A DNA stretch of 64,000 nucleotides. Origin: Monilinia fructicola (lineage: Eukaryota > Ascomycota > Leotiomycetes > Helotiales > Sclerotiniaceae). The notes under the pieces are model-generated. The model had not been told where the DNA came from. It saw nothing but the letters and a program-made list of their open reading frames with translations, and ran no database searches. A program made the translations under genes and the position numbers. Shown one piece after another: positions 45,477-59,081 of this stretch; the stretch's first letter is position 1, and each line of letters starts with the position of its first letter. The stretch covers positions 1,781,501 to 1,845,500 of the forward strand of contig VICG01000016.1 in the NCBI GenBank assembly GCA_008692225.1. The letters are read 5' to 3'.

Positions 45477-46774
45477 CTAGACATTCAATAACCTCATGGA
45501 CCAGTGACATACTCGAGGACATCTCGTTCATATCCGTCCACCCTCTGATTCTAATCTCTAATGACCAACTTCACCCCTATTCGATCATCTTCATACGATA
45601 CCGCAGACGACGCACTCAACTATGAAACTACCTTGATAAAATCAAGGATATCTTGAGAGGTTCGAGGCTGTACTCTATGTTCGGGAAGTTGGGAATCAAG
45701 AAAATTGGCAGTCTCGCAATTGCAGCCATTGAGCTAGGCACGCTATATATGAAAAGGAAACTGGACGGTCCAGGAATATACAGCAAGCGAAACCTATACG
45801 GAGTAGTATTTGATTAGTAAATTTGTATTGAAGTTTTGAAACGTGTTATAGGTTACTTATGGTTGGCTACTTATGGTCTAGGTAAGTAAATAGCCATCGA
45901 ATCTATCATTCTTGATTGGGGGTTGAAAGAATGGATAGGATGGATTTTATTTGACCTCATGTAAGGTTACAATTACTAGAACTAGGCTTGTGGTTAATGT
46001 TAGTTCTAGATGTTGTCAATGAACCTCATGTCGAATATTATCTATCGTCTGCAATATTTTCATCAATCCACGTAGATAGGAACATTATCCCGTCAATCAT
46101 ATTTGAACTGTGAAGACTGACCGAAATACGGAAAGATATCTAGTCACCACATTTACAAGATATGCTAGGGCAATGGATCATTCCCTGAAGTATATTGACG
46201 TTTCTTTCCTTCTGTTATTCTATAAAGCTACTCAATATCATCGTTGGAAGTAATCAATGTTGGACTTCCATGTCCTCAGATTCTTTCACTGTTTACCAAC
46301 TTAGGTTATCTGCTCATTCCTCACATTGATATCCTCTTCGCTCCCTTTTCACAGCCGCTTTCTCTTTATTAGAGTCTTTCCTTTAGATCTCCTCAATTTT
46401 ACGGGAGGTTGAACTACTGTTGTAGATCAAGAGACCAGCATTGATGGTTGTCATTTTGTCCCGTACTTTCAGATATAACATCGGTGTGAGTACATCGCTA
46501 CTAGCATGGATTTTCTTAATTGACTCCTGCGGGATATTTATACTCAGAGAGGGGAAATTTACATAGATCTCCGCTGAATGTTACTGTTCTTGATGACAGA
46601 TCATTGAAACGGATCAATAGTAATCGCGTGGGCTAGAAGATGGATAGGTTGAGAAAAGCACTTCATGAATAGTAGATATATATACACTCATTAGATGGCG
46701 AAACTGTACTTCATGACCACATTTCTCACAAGCCACCGCTTCTCATTGCGGAATGATTTCTTCAGCATGACCAT

Positions 46775-47182
46775 ATGAAATTTCATGCCTTTCCTCAAAG
46801 ACTAATTATGTCCCTGATTATACTGAGCGCACTTTTGGAATCAAGTATCTTTCTTCCTATCTATCAAGAGAGTAATATTTCCATGGATATAGTATGTATC
46901 TTTTCTCAAAACATCACTGTATCTACTCGAGTATATAGATTTTATAATGTGATGAACTCTCGTTCTATTTTCAAATTACAATTCGACAACTTCCTCCTCT
47001 ACGCACTCTACAATCCTAACCTGTCTTCTGTTCAAAGCCATCAATGGATGTTAAATACCGGATATGAACTCGTGAAATGGAAAGAAAGCAAGAAAGAAAG
47101 AAGGCTGTTGATAATTTACTTCATCGTTCAACGCAACACTCGTTTATTTTATCAATCCTTATCCATATTCCCTCTTTACTAG
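46775..47182 (+). CDS. Doubtful 135-codon frame
   Basis: An ATG-initiated frame whose first 30 residues (RLIMSLIILSALLESSIFLP) resemble a signal peptide or membrane anchor. The remainder is unstructured, low in Cys, and ends in a Lys/Arg-rich then hydrophobic segment. I see no family likeness, no clear introns and no neighbour on the same strand. A chance AT-rich frame is as likely. Confidence 0.15.
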   Translation: MKFHAFPQRLIMSLIILSALLESSIFLPIYQESNISMDIVCIFSQNITVSTRVYRFYNVMNSRSIFKLQFDNFLLYALYNPNLSSVQSHQWMLNTGYELVKWKESKKERRLLIIYFIVQRNTRLFYQSLSIFPLY

Positions 47183-49245
47183 AATCATTCCTCATCCATA
47201 ACCTCACCACCATCTTTTTTCTCCACACTGTCCACTCACTTCACCATAATCGTAGCTTTTCTTAGTGTGGCTATTAAGAAGAAGAATTTTGTTAGAGAGT
47301 TCCATGTGATGTGATGACGGATAAGGTGTCGAACTTTCAGGTCTTTCCTAATTCTACAGTAGATAGATGCACTGGCGGACTTGTATTTCCTTTTTCATCT
47401 GATAGTAGATAGATACACGATCAATCAGACTAGTAGGTGAGTACTAGATTTGAATCTGAGCTTCATAGGTACCAGTTACTCTTGACGTTTGCATGGTTTT
47501 GAAATACTCGAATAGTGACTGCTCTAATGTCACCGTAGGTTTGTCATCTATTTCCCTCCAGCCAGAAACACAGGCATAGCAAGAATCCTATTCTCATGCA
47601 GGAGTACAAATTCAGTAGATTTTGAATTGATTGTGCATCCAAACTCCCCAATTCCCGATCAAAATTGGAATTCTGTGATATCATACAGCCAAGGTTATTG
47701 GTATCGTACTATACATACCCGAGGAGGTACAAAATCCCATAATATCACATAACCCTCAATTTTTACTCCAGGAATCTCCGTACCTGACTAGAGGAGAAAT
47801 TTGTGGTTCCACCTAAAGAGGAGAATCTGAATTTTATGATCTCTGGTGGCTCACCGTACCGACAAGGAACTGGTATTTCACATCCCATCTTTTCAAATTG
47901 CCCGGCCTGTACAGTTAGTCAGATATCTCCAATGTGACTAAGCCTCGGTGAATGATATTTCATGATGTAGTATAATGCGATTTGTACTGTTAGGTCTTGC
48001 GAGACTTGTTGTGGATGGGAATCCTGCTTAGAAACATAGGCTGCAATATCTGCTTTCCGATCGCTCGTGGATCAGCATGTAGTTCTACGTGATTCTTCTA
48101 GCCTTGGGACGTAAAGGGAGGTAAAAGTGTACTACACAGCCCACCTTCCTGTCATTAAGAATTGATAGTTTTGACGTCAGAAAGAAAGTTGATTTCTAGT
48201 CCCGACAAGGAGATCCATGTTTTTTTCTAAAACCCAAGACGTATGTTGATGGCCCTAGGCTTTCCAGAACAAATCTGGAGGTGAAGTACTCGAAGGTAAT
48301 GCATCGTCCATTAAGAAATTTAGGGCATGGACCTAATGGAAGATAATTCTAATATTAAGGAAACGTATCTAAGAGTCAAATGTATACTGAAAGAATACGA
48401 GGTTTTTATGTCAGTAGATCTGCTATTCGTAAAACCAAGCCACCAAATTAACAGATATTAATCTTTGGATTTATGAATTGTCAAACGGAGAGTTATATGA
48501 ACAATTCAGAAGCCCCACAGAGTGCTTAGAATGTACTATGTGATCCATACTTGCTCATATATGTAGTTTGAATGATGTGATCTTGAAAGCAGGATAATGA
48601 GGATAAATGTTTAGGTGGCGAGGTCGAAGAGGGAACTGTATGATGTTGAGAAAACTTTCGAGGCTTCAAGTACAGACTCCCGTTTCAATCGACAGTAAAG
48701 TTTCCTCCAAATTGCCGTCATTAAAGCTCTACTACGGATGGTTTTAGAGGTAGTATAAACCGTCTTCTTCATGAACTCGGTGTTGTTGTTCCTCACTACC
48801 TTGTAGTCGTAGATCTAGTCCTTCTGGTAGCTATGTAAAATGAAGATATTACACGCAGGAAATTTAACAGGCAATTATAGCTCATTATTCTGGACTACAC
48901 AGAGCTGTTTGGAAGGGTTCACTGGAACAACCGAATTCATCTTTAGGGGTTCCACTCGATAGCCAGACTATTATTTTGAATGAATAAATAGTTGGGAGAA
49001 GTTGAAGAAGCTGGACCTCGGGAAGTTGAAGCCTCTTAAACTTCTCAATTTGTCTATCCTCAAACAGAACGAGTATCAGGAGGAATTGGATAGATTCGAT
49101 CATGCAGTTCACCTAATTAGACAACTTATCCACTCCAATTTGTTCTATGGAGTACTTTGTCTTGACACATATTGGTTGGATAACACGCATACGTATTGAT
49201 CGATACTCAAAACTATCAGAGTTGAATCTTCATTTTGATCTAGAA

Positions 49246-49372
49246 CAGTGAGTGAGCCAGTGATCCAGTGATCCAGTGAGCCAGTGATCCAGTGAGCCAG
49301 TGAGCCAGTGAGCCAGTGAGCCAGTGATCCAGTGATCCAGTGAGCCAGTGACCCAACAACCCAGTGATTCAG
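49246..49372. repeat. 8-bp GTGANCCA minisatellite, about 15 units
   Basis: Units alternate between GTGAGCCA and GTGATCCA with few other changes. The order of the two unit types is irregular. The reverse strand would read as a Trp-Ile-Thr-Gly-Ser-Leu-like repeat. Confidence 0.92.
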
Positions 49373-51225
49373 TGATACATAATACAAGTGGCTTGGTTAT
49401 CGGAAGCTTGAATCACTTACCCCGCAGTCCTCCTTGAATTAACCTTTATAGTTTATCAACTTGGTAAATCTTGTCAGTCAAGAATATAACCTTATCGAAT
49501 AAATCTACACGTAACTCCAAAAGCATAAGAATCTTTCACTCGTGATCCACAAACCACGGAATCTCAATATCCATGCATATGGTTGATGGATGACATTCCC
49601 ATTGGAACTTGGGAGGCTGTGTTGAGCACGAAACAACTCTACTTTTACTTTCACCGAGTACACACATAGCGTTGCCCAGGTGGCCAGAACAATTCTATCT
49701 CTATCGAATACCCCATGTCTCAATACCTCTTATGCGGGGTATATCATATATATTGAATCTATACAGAGTAGACACATATGTGTTTCAATGGAATGATTCA
49801 TGAGATGTCACGAGATGCCATGCCCATACATCTACCTATCAATGTAACATTCCTGCATCATTCCTGCATAACCAAATGAAATTCCAAGATTATAAATCAT
49901 GATTGGATATACCTTAATCAAGATCTCGGATGAAGTTTCAGACAAATCCGTCAATCTTCATGGCATTATGAAGATACAGTCAAATAGAATTTCCCAACGT
50001 CATACCTAGGTAAGATCTTTCGTGAAAGCAAAGGAAAGGAAATGAACTCAGCCTCGTTACCAGTTGAACGTTAAAGCTTGTTAAACACTATAGTGTTGAT
50101 TTCACGATATCCATGGTTTCTCAACCGGAAAGATGGAGATTAGGCACACCCCCGAAAGGATATAGTTGCCCAAAGGGATCTCGTACCTCTTGTGCCTCTT
50201 GCACCTTTGGATATCATCAACTAATCAAGCTCGCTTGGACTTCCGGACATCTGGACCATGACAATATCCGCATTTTAGAGTTTTTGGACTGTGAACAGAA
50301 TCCACTCATTGTCATGACTATTTTCTTAGTGAAAACCTTTGCCCAGTCTTTAAAGCAAGTGGAGAATCTTTGTAATCCATCTATGGTATGACTCTTTGAA
50401 GTTTTTTTCCTATGTATACTATTGTACTATTGTACTAGATGGAAAAAATACTTCAAGAAGAGAATTGAATTTTCTCAATTTTCGTGGTCGTGTGATGTGT
50501 TGTACAGTTTTTTTATCAACGGTGTGTGAAATGAATATTCTGATTCTATTGTTGTCATTGTTGTTGTGGTGATTATCTGGATCAAGAGAGTTAGTAGGAA
50601 TGATAGTAGAAGTAGTAGAAGTAGGATAGGATTAGTTATTATAGTAAAATTAGGATTAATTGTTTAATAAATAATGGTAATCATAGTGATACTAATAAAA
50701 GAAGTAAAAGAAGTAATATAACAAAAGTAGTTATTGTACAGAGTAGTTGTTGTGATTATGATTATAATAGTAGTAGCACTTATTAGTTGTAGATAATAGT
50801 ACGGAGTAGATGAGTCTCGGCTAAAATTACTCCATAGTACAATTCTGTTCTAGATGAATATCTCTCCCCCTTGAATCTAATCTCATAGCTACCCGTGGAC
50901 CTACCCAATACTTCTATTCCTATCTCATCTATTCAAATCAAAATTCTGTTACATATGATTCCATAACTAGTTACCTGAATAACATATTCTGGTCCTTGGG
51001 TATCAATTGTCGATCATTACCGGTACATAATGTACCCAAGTTGCTAAGTACTCTTAATATTGTACTCCGTATATTATTGTCCCTAGATAGAACTATACTC
51101 TCTCTGTATGTACAATACAAAGTCAATAATTAGATCTCATCTCGATCGATAAGCAAACCAACCTCCCTCTCAACTCCCCTTTAATATCCTTTCTTTCTGT
51201 CCCCGGTCCTTCGTTACCAAGCCAT

Positions 51226-51275
51226 AATACATACATACATACGTACATACCTACTTACATGCATACTTACACATC
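51226..51275. repeat. (ATAC)n tetranucleotide
   Basis: About four perfect ATAC copies, then degenerate TAC-containing tetramers. Confidence 0.85.
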
Positions 51276-52015
51276 TATCTAGGTCTTTACTCCGTGTTCA
51301 CCTATCTGGCTTTAGGCTTTAAGCTTCTTGATTTCATATACCGTGCACTATCATTTACTCTAAACTATCATCCACCGACTAATATCAACCCTTTCTCTTG
51401 GCTTTTAGGCAGGGCTGACAAAAATACGATTTCATTCTATACCATGTGCTACGCCACAAACCATGATCATTCTAATCCGTGAACCTATTAGAGTTGATAG
51501 TATTATTCATATAAATGCAAGGCCAGATCACAATTCAAGTGATTCATCAATAATGATCAATTTCTTTGAAGAGAAAAAAAAATAAACATTAAAGTTTATA
51601 GCTTTGGATTGATTGAAGAGTCGTCATCATCCTGTGTCCTATCATTTGTACTCGTCCCCCCATAGAAAATTGTTACTACTGTACTCCGTAGTACCATTCA
51701 TCATAATCATATCATTTATTTATTCTCCATATATTTTGACCCAGTTGTCTCCTCACTTCGAAACCTTCATATCAACCTCTCACCCTCCCTCACACCCGCC
51801 CACTCTCACTCTCACTCCTCACACACTCTCTCTATATATATACATCTAATCCTCTTTTCTGACTCTCCCATTGTCAGCAATCATCTTTTATCAACAGTAT
51901 TGTTGAATCTCTAGACATATATTCATTCATTTATAGCTTGATAAATCTTTATTCTCGAATCTTATATCAATCCATCATTCACTCTAGATCGTAGCTTCAA
52001 AAAGACCTATAAAAT

Positions 52016-53037
52016 ATGTCTGGGGCATTAAGTTTGCTCGCTGAGCTCGAAAAGGAGAATACTAAAGCTCCAAGTCGAAAGAATAGTCAAGGAAAACCAA
52101 GAGCAGGTAGATCAACAGCAAATTCCAGATCATCTTCAGTTCAATCGTAAGTTTTTATCTCATTATCTACCAATTTCTCTCATACTCGTATCTAACACCT
52201 TCCAAAAGTCGAGGACCTTCACAAACACGAAGACCAACATCAGCTCCTGGACCTACTCCAATTCCACCTCAAAATATAACTCCTCGTAGAACGACACAAT
52301 CAACAAATGTTACCCCTCGAACTTCATTTGATCGCGGAACAGAAAGATCAAGATCTCAAGGTCCCGATTCTCGTAGAGTTTCATTCGCAGAAGCTCCAAG
52401 ACCACAAACTCGAACTTTAATGGTGCCTACGAAAGAGAGTGTGCCGTCATCTGGATTTCCTTATAATCCAAAATTACATAAATATGGTGTTTCCGAACAT
52501 GAATGGTCACAATTCACCAAAGAAATACTAGATACTCTTCCATCATCAAAGAGTTTGAGTTGGAGATGGAAGCGTGGAAAAATCATTGCGACAGTCAAGA
52601 GAGATCTTCAATATGAATCACCCTTAAAATCGGCTTTACGACAGTGGAATAAAGGATTCAGACGTAGAGGGTTTTCGGTCTATTTGGAAATTCCAGTTGA
52701 AAAGGACTTGAATGATGATGAGGTTCCGGGAGATACAAAGGAAGAAAAAAAACAAGCCAAGAAAGATGCCAAGAAATTTCGGTTCTTAATAGGTGCTGGA
52801 AATTCATCTTCTTCATCAGTATATTCGAGAACGAGTTTGGCGGAAAGTGTTAGTAGGGAAAGTCAGGTTAAGCCTGTGACGATTTCACAAGATGAAGAGG
52901 AACAGATGAATCAAAAGTTTCCACAGGCTCCAGTCAGTGAGGCAGTGAATCAACGTGGATCATCAGATGAGAAGGCAGTTCTTTCAGCATCAATGGAAAC
53001 GATAGATCATCCACCGACTGCAGTTCTCGTGGCATGA
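52016..53037 (+). CDS. Hypothetical protein, basic Ser/Arg-rich N-terminus, 319 aa
   Basis: The exons are 52016-52146 and 52209-53037, with a GTAAGT donor, a CTAACA branch point and an AAAG acceptor, giving 319 aa. Residues 1-130 are disordered, Ser/Arg/Pro/Thr-rich and basic (for example SRGPSQTRRPTSAPGPTPIP). A folded part follows at about 135-260: FPYNPKLHKYGVSEHEWSQF, a Trp-Arg-Trp-Lys segment and KSALRQWNKGFRRRGFSVYL. A Lys-rich helix (KEEKKQAKKDAKKFRF) and an acidic, Ser-rich tail end the protein. I recognise the style of a conserved fungal protein but not its function. There is no signal peptide or membrane helix. Exon phases agree and the start has A at -3 (AATATG). Confidence 0.8.
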
Positions 53038-56000
53038 AGTATTTATTTGGTGGAGTGTAAAATATGAAGGGGTACTTATGACTTGCAACGAAGATAAATG
53101 ACGGTGGCTTGCTTGGAGTTTAGGTTCTGGATTCATCGTGTTTTTGCCGATTCTTGGATATGTTTAATGATTGGGATATTTCAAAGGCTTCATCCATTCA
53201 AGGCATTGGACGTACGGACTAGACACCGTCAGGTTATGTTCATTACTTATTTATGTATAGCGAAATTTGTACATTAGATGAGCTTTTAGGATCATCAACG
53301 GGGAAATCTATTGTTTGCTGTATACTTGGATTTATCTCTGGCTTGTTTGGCAAATATTGTGATGTGGAAAATTATATAAGAGGGGGAGGTGAGGGATATG
53401 GTATTGGGATATGGCACCTCTTTTGTCGCTACATGAGGAGGAATCTGTTCTTGGAATCATCTCAATCTTTCATTAAAGTCCATCCGTCTATCTGTCTAAT
53501 TATCTTTTCCGGATTCTCTTGAAGAATGTCAAGGGCATTAAGATGTATTATATTTTACGTACTTTCAGTGAATTCACAAAATATAGAAACCATCTCACTT
53601 CTGCTGTCTAGTGATTAAATGACTGTTGAATAAATCTTTTGAATCAAATTCTAGTATATGCGTGATAGACCAAGTGATTGGCCTCATCCAAGTGGTTGGT
53701 TGACCTCATCTCAAGCAAGTTTTTCAAGAGGCCAAAATTCAGACACAAAATCAAAGACGTTGCCACTCACTGCCACTTCCAAGGTAGCATAGCTAACGTC
53801 TTCTATAATTTTATCTTATTTCTCTACATCATACCATATTTTTCTAGAGGGCTCGTTTTGACTAAGAGTTATGGTCGTTTGAAGGATATCAATATTATCT
53901 CGTCGCTCTTTCATGGGCTATGGAGTGCAAGGACGGCTTCATTTGATTTCGTCTATCCCGGTATCTGGATTTCTATGATGTTGTTTCCCCCCCCGAAAGG
54001 ACTACTGCCTGAAGAATTCATCACTTGGAAGGTCGATAGATTCTGATCTCATTGTTTCTAGTGTCCAGGGTCGTGATCTAGGGATTGATTGCCACGGTAT
54101 ACTTCATGTTCAAGATGTCATCGTTTCTCGGTTTGGTTGTAGTTATATCTATTCTCGCTGACGAATCGGTATCTCTTACTATGTTTTTCGCATCTTTGTA
54201 TGACGGACATTTATCGTTGCCTAAGTACTGACTTTTGTTCGTCATCCCTATACGAAAATCAACCAAAGACCTGCGGGAGAAGAGAAATTCAACGTCAACT
54301 TTATAAGTCTTGCATTATCACAAAACTGTAGGAATGAAGGTTGTTCGGTTAATCAGATTTAGAGGATGTATGGCGAAATGAAGGGGCTGTACCTGTGCAT
54401 AAAACTCAATGTCAAATGGTCAATTTCTTATTCTTGATGATATACTGAGTACTATAATCGTACAGGATCGGACGATATCAAGAGAGCACTCAGGAATGAA
54501 TGTCAATAGTCAATTGCATTTATCTTGGTCCCACTTCTGCCAATACTTTACCTGTGTTATAATGTACCTTGCTGATGGGATTCAGGCTGATCAGTCTATA
54601 AACTGGGGTGATACTCTTATAATTATAGTTGTCAATTAAGTAATTATGTTGAATACTTTATCTATTCCATTTCCGATTATTAACTCTGCACTTGTTTGAT
54701 TTTAACATGTATTGGCATGGAATTGTCTACAAGTACATCGGTACTATGGATGTTGTCAATAGAATGCCAGGTCCAATTACACTTTGGTCATCCAAAATCA
54801 CAGGACTTTAGAAGCATAACGCGGAACTTGGTATCACTCTCATCACGCATCACGCATCACGCATCACGCATCACAGTATGGTGATGGGGCTTTTGAAAGT
54901 ATTGGGATCAATGATCCTACTTCTCTGCATAAATACAATCTGAGGCCACTCCCAAAGTTCCGATTTTACTACGAGCCTACCCACGAAGGATTTCACTCAT
55001 TCAAAAAACCATTCGGCCTCAATACAGATAATAACCCCAAAGTTCTAAATAGAAACAACCTCAACCAAATAAGAGCATCCGGAAATAAAATCAAACACCT
55101 AGATTAATCGCCAAGATAACTATCGCTTACGAGTAATTGATGCAAGTATAGTCAAATATTTTCAGCTCACTTGTACTGGACTCTTATTATTCAAGGATTC
55201 CAAATTCATTTCATACTCGTCTAGTTTTATACCAAGAAGCATATCGTCATTTTAGTTTGGTAATTAAGTGATATGATGGTACGATGGCACAGCTACGACG
55301 GATTAAATTTCTTCAATTACTACCTCCGAGCCACTTTCCCTAAAACATGGACCAAACCAGTATTTGGCTGCCGTCAAAACTCCAATAATGGGACATAACG
55401 GGATATGATGCGACATGAAGGACATAATGCGTTAATAAATCCCACCTCATACACCGAAGCATCAAATTATCCAATCCAACATCCACATCTCCCCAGACAC
55501 CCACGCGGCGGAGATGAGACCACTCGTTTCATGAATCGTGGCATGGAAAACTCGCACAAATACCATTCCGTGTGCTTCTCTAGCATGAATTGGTCGTCGC
55601 AGGATTCGAAAGTCATGTGCTTAATGCTCTTTTGAATACCAGCGCCATACATTGGAGTATCAACGATACGTGAAGGTCGAAGACCAGTGCTAAAGTAAGA
55701 TTACATGGTTATGGCGATTACGACGATCATCCGGAGCTTGGATGCTGTGGTGTTATGGAGAGTAGAGAAGAGGGAGGTGAAGAGGCTTTGGAGATTACAA
55801 GCGTGAATGGGAGTGTGGAGTGTGGGATGCGTGGTATCGTTCTCAGAGTTGATTTGCCGTAAAATGGCTTTAATTTGGTACTTTGATGATTGCGATTGGT
55901 GTTGATATGAGATTCTGATGAATATTGAATGTTGGAGATGAAGTCTTTTAGGTTTTGTTTATGTGTTTTCATCTTTGTTGAATCATCGGGCATGTGGATA

Positions 56001-56172
56001 AAACATACTTTACCACAACGAGAATCCGGCAACAACACGATAAAAACCAGAAATGGTGGAGTCTTGGATCGAATTGGCATGTGCGAGCATTATTCATTAT
56101 TCTTGCATGATTGAGAGAAGAATTATTGATCTTATAGATCAACACCTCTCACTCAATTCTCCCGCAGAGATG
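53038..56172. other. Gene-poor block, 3.1 kb
   Basis: No supported gene. Frames of 60-122 codons (for example 53678-54046 plus and 55727-56080 minus) have no domain or family resemblance. It includes a 7-bp CATCACG repeat at 54841-54875. The right end is the 3' flank of the Zn2Cys6 gene. Confidence 0.5.
54841..54875. repeat. 7-bp CATCACG repeat
   Basis: About five copies of CATCACG, the last incomplete. Confidence 0.9.
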
Positions 56173-57492
56173 CTATAAATTATCCGTCCTTAAACTCAAT
56201 CTAGGTGGCTTCCCCGAAACCATTCCCATCCTATCCCTTGGCCATTGCATATAACAATCCCATTTTGGATCCTGTCCCAAGTCCTCTCCAATCGTTTCTA
56301 CCAGATCTCTTCCCCAATTCCTTGCCCACCAATTGTATCCTATTCCCCTATCCTGTCCCACTGCCCAGTACGATACCAATACCAAGGCAATCGGTTCTCT
56401 TTTGTTCAAACATTGGATGAATTCTGGTGGCGCAGCTCCAGGCCATGCTCTTCCAGGGAATTGTTGCGTCCGTCTCAAGTTACGTCGAACTTGAAAAGAT
56501 ACATTACTATACAACTCTCGGAGGTTTGAATCCTCTATAGTGTCAATTTCTTGGCGTTCCAATTGTTCGAGGAATTCCTCTCCATCCGCTGGATCGTTCG
56601 TTGCATCGGCTGCCATTATTTTGTTCCGGAGATGTACGCTAAGATTGGAATCTAGATTTTTCATCCATCCCATTCGATAGATAGCCACGGTTCCATTGAA
56701 CAAACTCAGGATCACGGGCAGGTATTCCAATAATCTCTCGCTCGGTCGCCCCGGTTTGGCTTGGGCTATTGGAAGTGCATACATGGAACTTATCAGCAAT
56801 CCAGAGAAACCCAAAGCAGCTTCGCAATTCGATGCCGTTATATTTGATAATACTAGTCTGAATTCCATCATACCGGCTGTTTGATACTTTAATGCTTTGG
56901 CGACATGCATTGATCGGTTTTGCGGTTGAAGAATGGCAAGATGTAAGGCGGCGAATGAAAGCATTCCATTGTATACAAATTCATGAGTTGAAGCGTTACG
57001 TTGAACGGCTCCTTCCCATTTATTTCGATCGGGGCGATTGAATGCAGATGTCATTGGTCGAGCCGTGACGTTGATATAATGATGAAGAAGAGCATCTGCT
57101 TCTTTGTGCAAACCAAATGGAAGTGGTGCTTGAATACCATAACTTGGGGGGCTTTGACTTGGTGGAGGATCACGTCGTGATGACGGTCGAATGGGAGTTG
57201 GCTTGGTTTTGGGAGTTTTGGTTATGGGTGGTGGTCGTAACTCAAAACTATATTGACCAGGTGCTTGACTGATTACGGAATTATATGTACATTCTCTTTT
57301 GTATGCTATACACCTAGAACAGTTGGGTTGACGTTCATCACACTAAAATTGAATCAGCCATGATATGTGAAAGGGTGGTGACGTTGATATATAACCAACA
57401 TTCAGATATGGATGAAAACCTACCTTGACTCTTCGTATCTTACATTGCTTACAACCATGATGTGATTTGATATGTGATCTTCTTGAAGGCAT
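56173..57492 (-). CDS. Zn(II)2Cys6 transcription factor
   Basis: A fungal-specific binuclear zinc-cluster regulator of 412 aa. The exons are 57492-57424 and 57342-56173, with a GTAGGT donor and a TTTTAG acceptor; the intron splits the zinc cluster between Lys23 and Cys24. The cluster is Cys14, Cys17, Cys24, Cys31, Cys34 and Cys41 (C-X2-C-X6-C-X6-C-X2-C-X6-C), in GCKQCKIRRVKCDERQPNC. A Pro/Ser/Arg-rich linker follows (about 50-100). The remaining 300 residues are helical and resemble the 'fungal transcription factor' middle region seen in sterol-regulator-type (UPC2-like) proteins, with HHYINVTARPM and ALAPHPLAILQ-like segments (here SFAALHLAIL). No target genes are adjacent, so regulon and signal are unknown. 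Confidence 0.9.
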
Positions 57493-58654
57493 CGTGAAGA
57501 TATGTTGTATGTGTAGTTATCTTGTCAAGTGATTGATATATCGTGTGGGAAGTTATTTTGCCAAAGCGATTGGTAATTCGTAGAAGAGGTCTCTATAGAC
57601 GTTTCGTTTTTGTAGTAGGTAATCGTCTTAATGGGAAGTCTTCAGCCGGCAAAAGATACCAATTCAATCTTTCTATGTCGTTAGGTTTATATATCTCCTA
57701 GATATATAATCCAAGTTATATGTGGCTGACGATATCTGAAATACTCCGATCGATAAGAATAGAGACATTATATAGACTATAAATAGTTTCCCATTAGGAA
57801 ATTCCCAACCACGATTTGTATTCATATTTGCAATACAATCCAAGGAGAAGACTAGAAGATTAGATGACTAGAAACTAGAAAACTAGAATACCTACAACAG
57901 CTCCACTTCATATTCCTTGAGTTCAAGAAAGACAGAATGAAACAAGACCTCGAGATTTATCGAATTAATTCAAAGAAACTAGTTTGAAATGATCTGAAAG
58001 TTAGATTCGACTGGAAGAAAAACGTTTAGCCTTATTTGTACAACGCTTCAGGAGGATATATGTGAAAATGGCCGTGAAAGATCAGCCATCAGATAAAAAG
58101 ATCTATGTCGTCAAGGAAGAAAGGATCTTCCTGAAGGAATCAGCAGGTTAGCAGGTTATATAAAGCATCATCACGTGAGAGGAACAAATGCCCTTCACTG
58201 ACTGTATACAGAGTAGACAAATGTGGATGTAGTAAAACGATTCATGCGATTAATTAGAACTAATCAGTGGTTGATCCTACGATCTCACTGGATAATGATG
58301 ATTAGATTAGATCAAGATCAGGAATGCCTAAGGATTAAGGTTAAAGCGGTTCGGGCGTGGAATTTCCCAGATTCTATTCATCTACTCCGTACAATAATAA
58401 GAAGAGAAGCCGAAGATGGATGTCAAGAAAGATCAGATCCATGGATTCGACAATGTAGAAGATTTATTTTGTTCATCTCTTTATCTCTCTCATTGATTCC
58501 CGAGGTCTATTCAAGTAAATCGACTTTAAATCAGACCATTTAAATCGAATTAGATGATTATTGACTTGGACCGTTAATAGAGGATGATCTTTAGATCTTA
58601 AGGTTGTGCATGGATATTATTGTGACCTGAGGTTGACATATACAAACAAGTATA

Positions 58655-58785
58655 TATACATATATCCATGGATATATGTATAATGGATATAATCTGTATA
58701 TATAATGCATATATATAATGCATATATACAGTGCATATATACAGTGGATATATACAGTGGATTTATACAGTGGATATATATGATA
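58655..58785. repeat. TATA-rich minisatellite with perfect palindrome
   Basis: 58655-58682 is a perfect 28-bp palindrome centred on CCATGG. It is followed by about six degenerate 15-17 bp units of the form GCATATATACAGT and GGATATATACAGT. Confidence 0.85.
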
Positions 58786-59081
58786 ATTGTATATATTCTA
58801 CGTTATTGAGATCAAAGACAAGACTAACAAGGATATCTGATTCATCATCATGATATTTCCCCTCCTTCGCGCGGTTGGCGTTTCTCCATATTGATGGATT
58901 TGAATTCAAAGGTTGTGTTATTATGATTAGTATTGTTATTATTATCATCATGATGGATGATGGTACTGACGTCGATATTGATATTGATATTGATGGCGCA
59001 AGGGGAAACGAAAGATGATCGGATCGGAATAACCTATTTCAGACTAGATTCATTAGCTAATATATCCATGGATGCATGTAG

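Larger units (their letters stand above)
44464..52015. other. Gene-poor block, 7.5 kb
   Basis: No gene could be supported. Contents are a perfect hairpin at 44850-44880, a 10-bp minisatellite at 45429-45476, an 8-bp minisatellite at 49246-49372, GTA/AT-rich DNA at 50560-50800, an ATAC repeat at 51226-51275, and TACTCCGTA copies at 45797, 50800, 51063 and 51682, plus ACCTAGGT at 50004. The longest frames are 46775-47182 plus (135 codons, listed separately) and 50113-50391 plus (92 codons, with a Cys cluster SCPKGSRTSCASC-like but no signal peptide). Parts such as 47900-49200 have ordinary base composition and could be decayed genes or elements; I could not recognise any. Confidence 0.55.

Noticed and set aside
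50113..50391. 92-codon frame with a Cys cluster, considered as a small effector
   Set aside because: No signal peptide, only four clustered Cys with no pattern, and no intron or conserved context.
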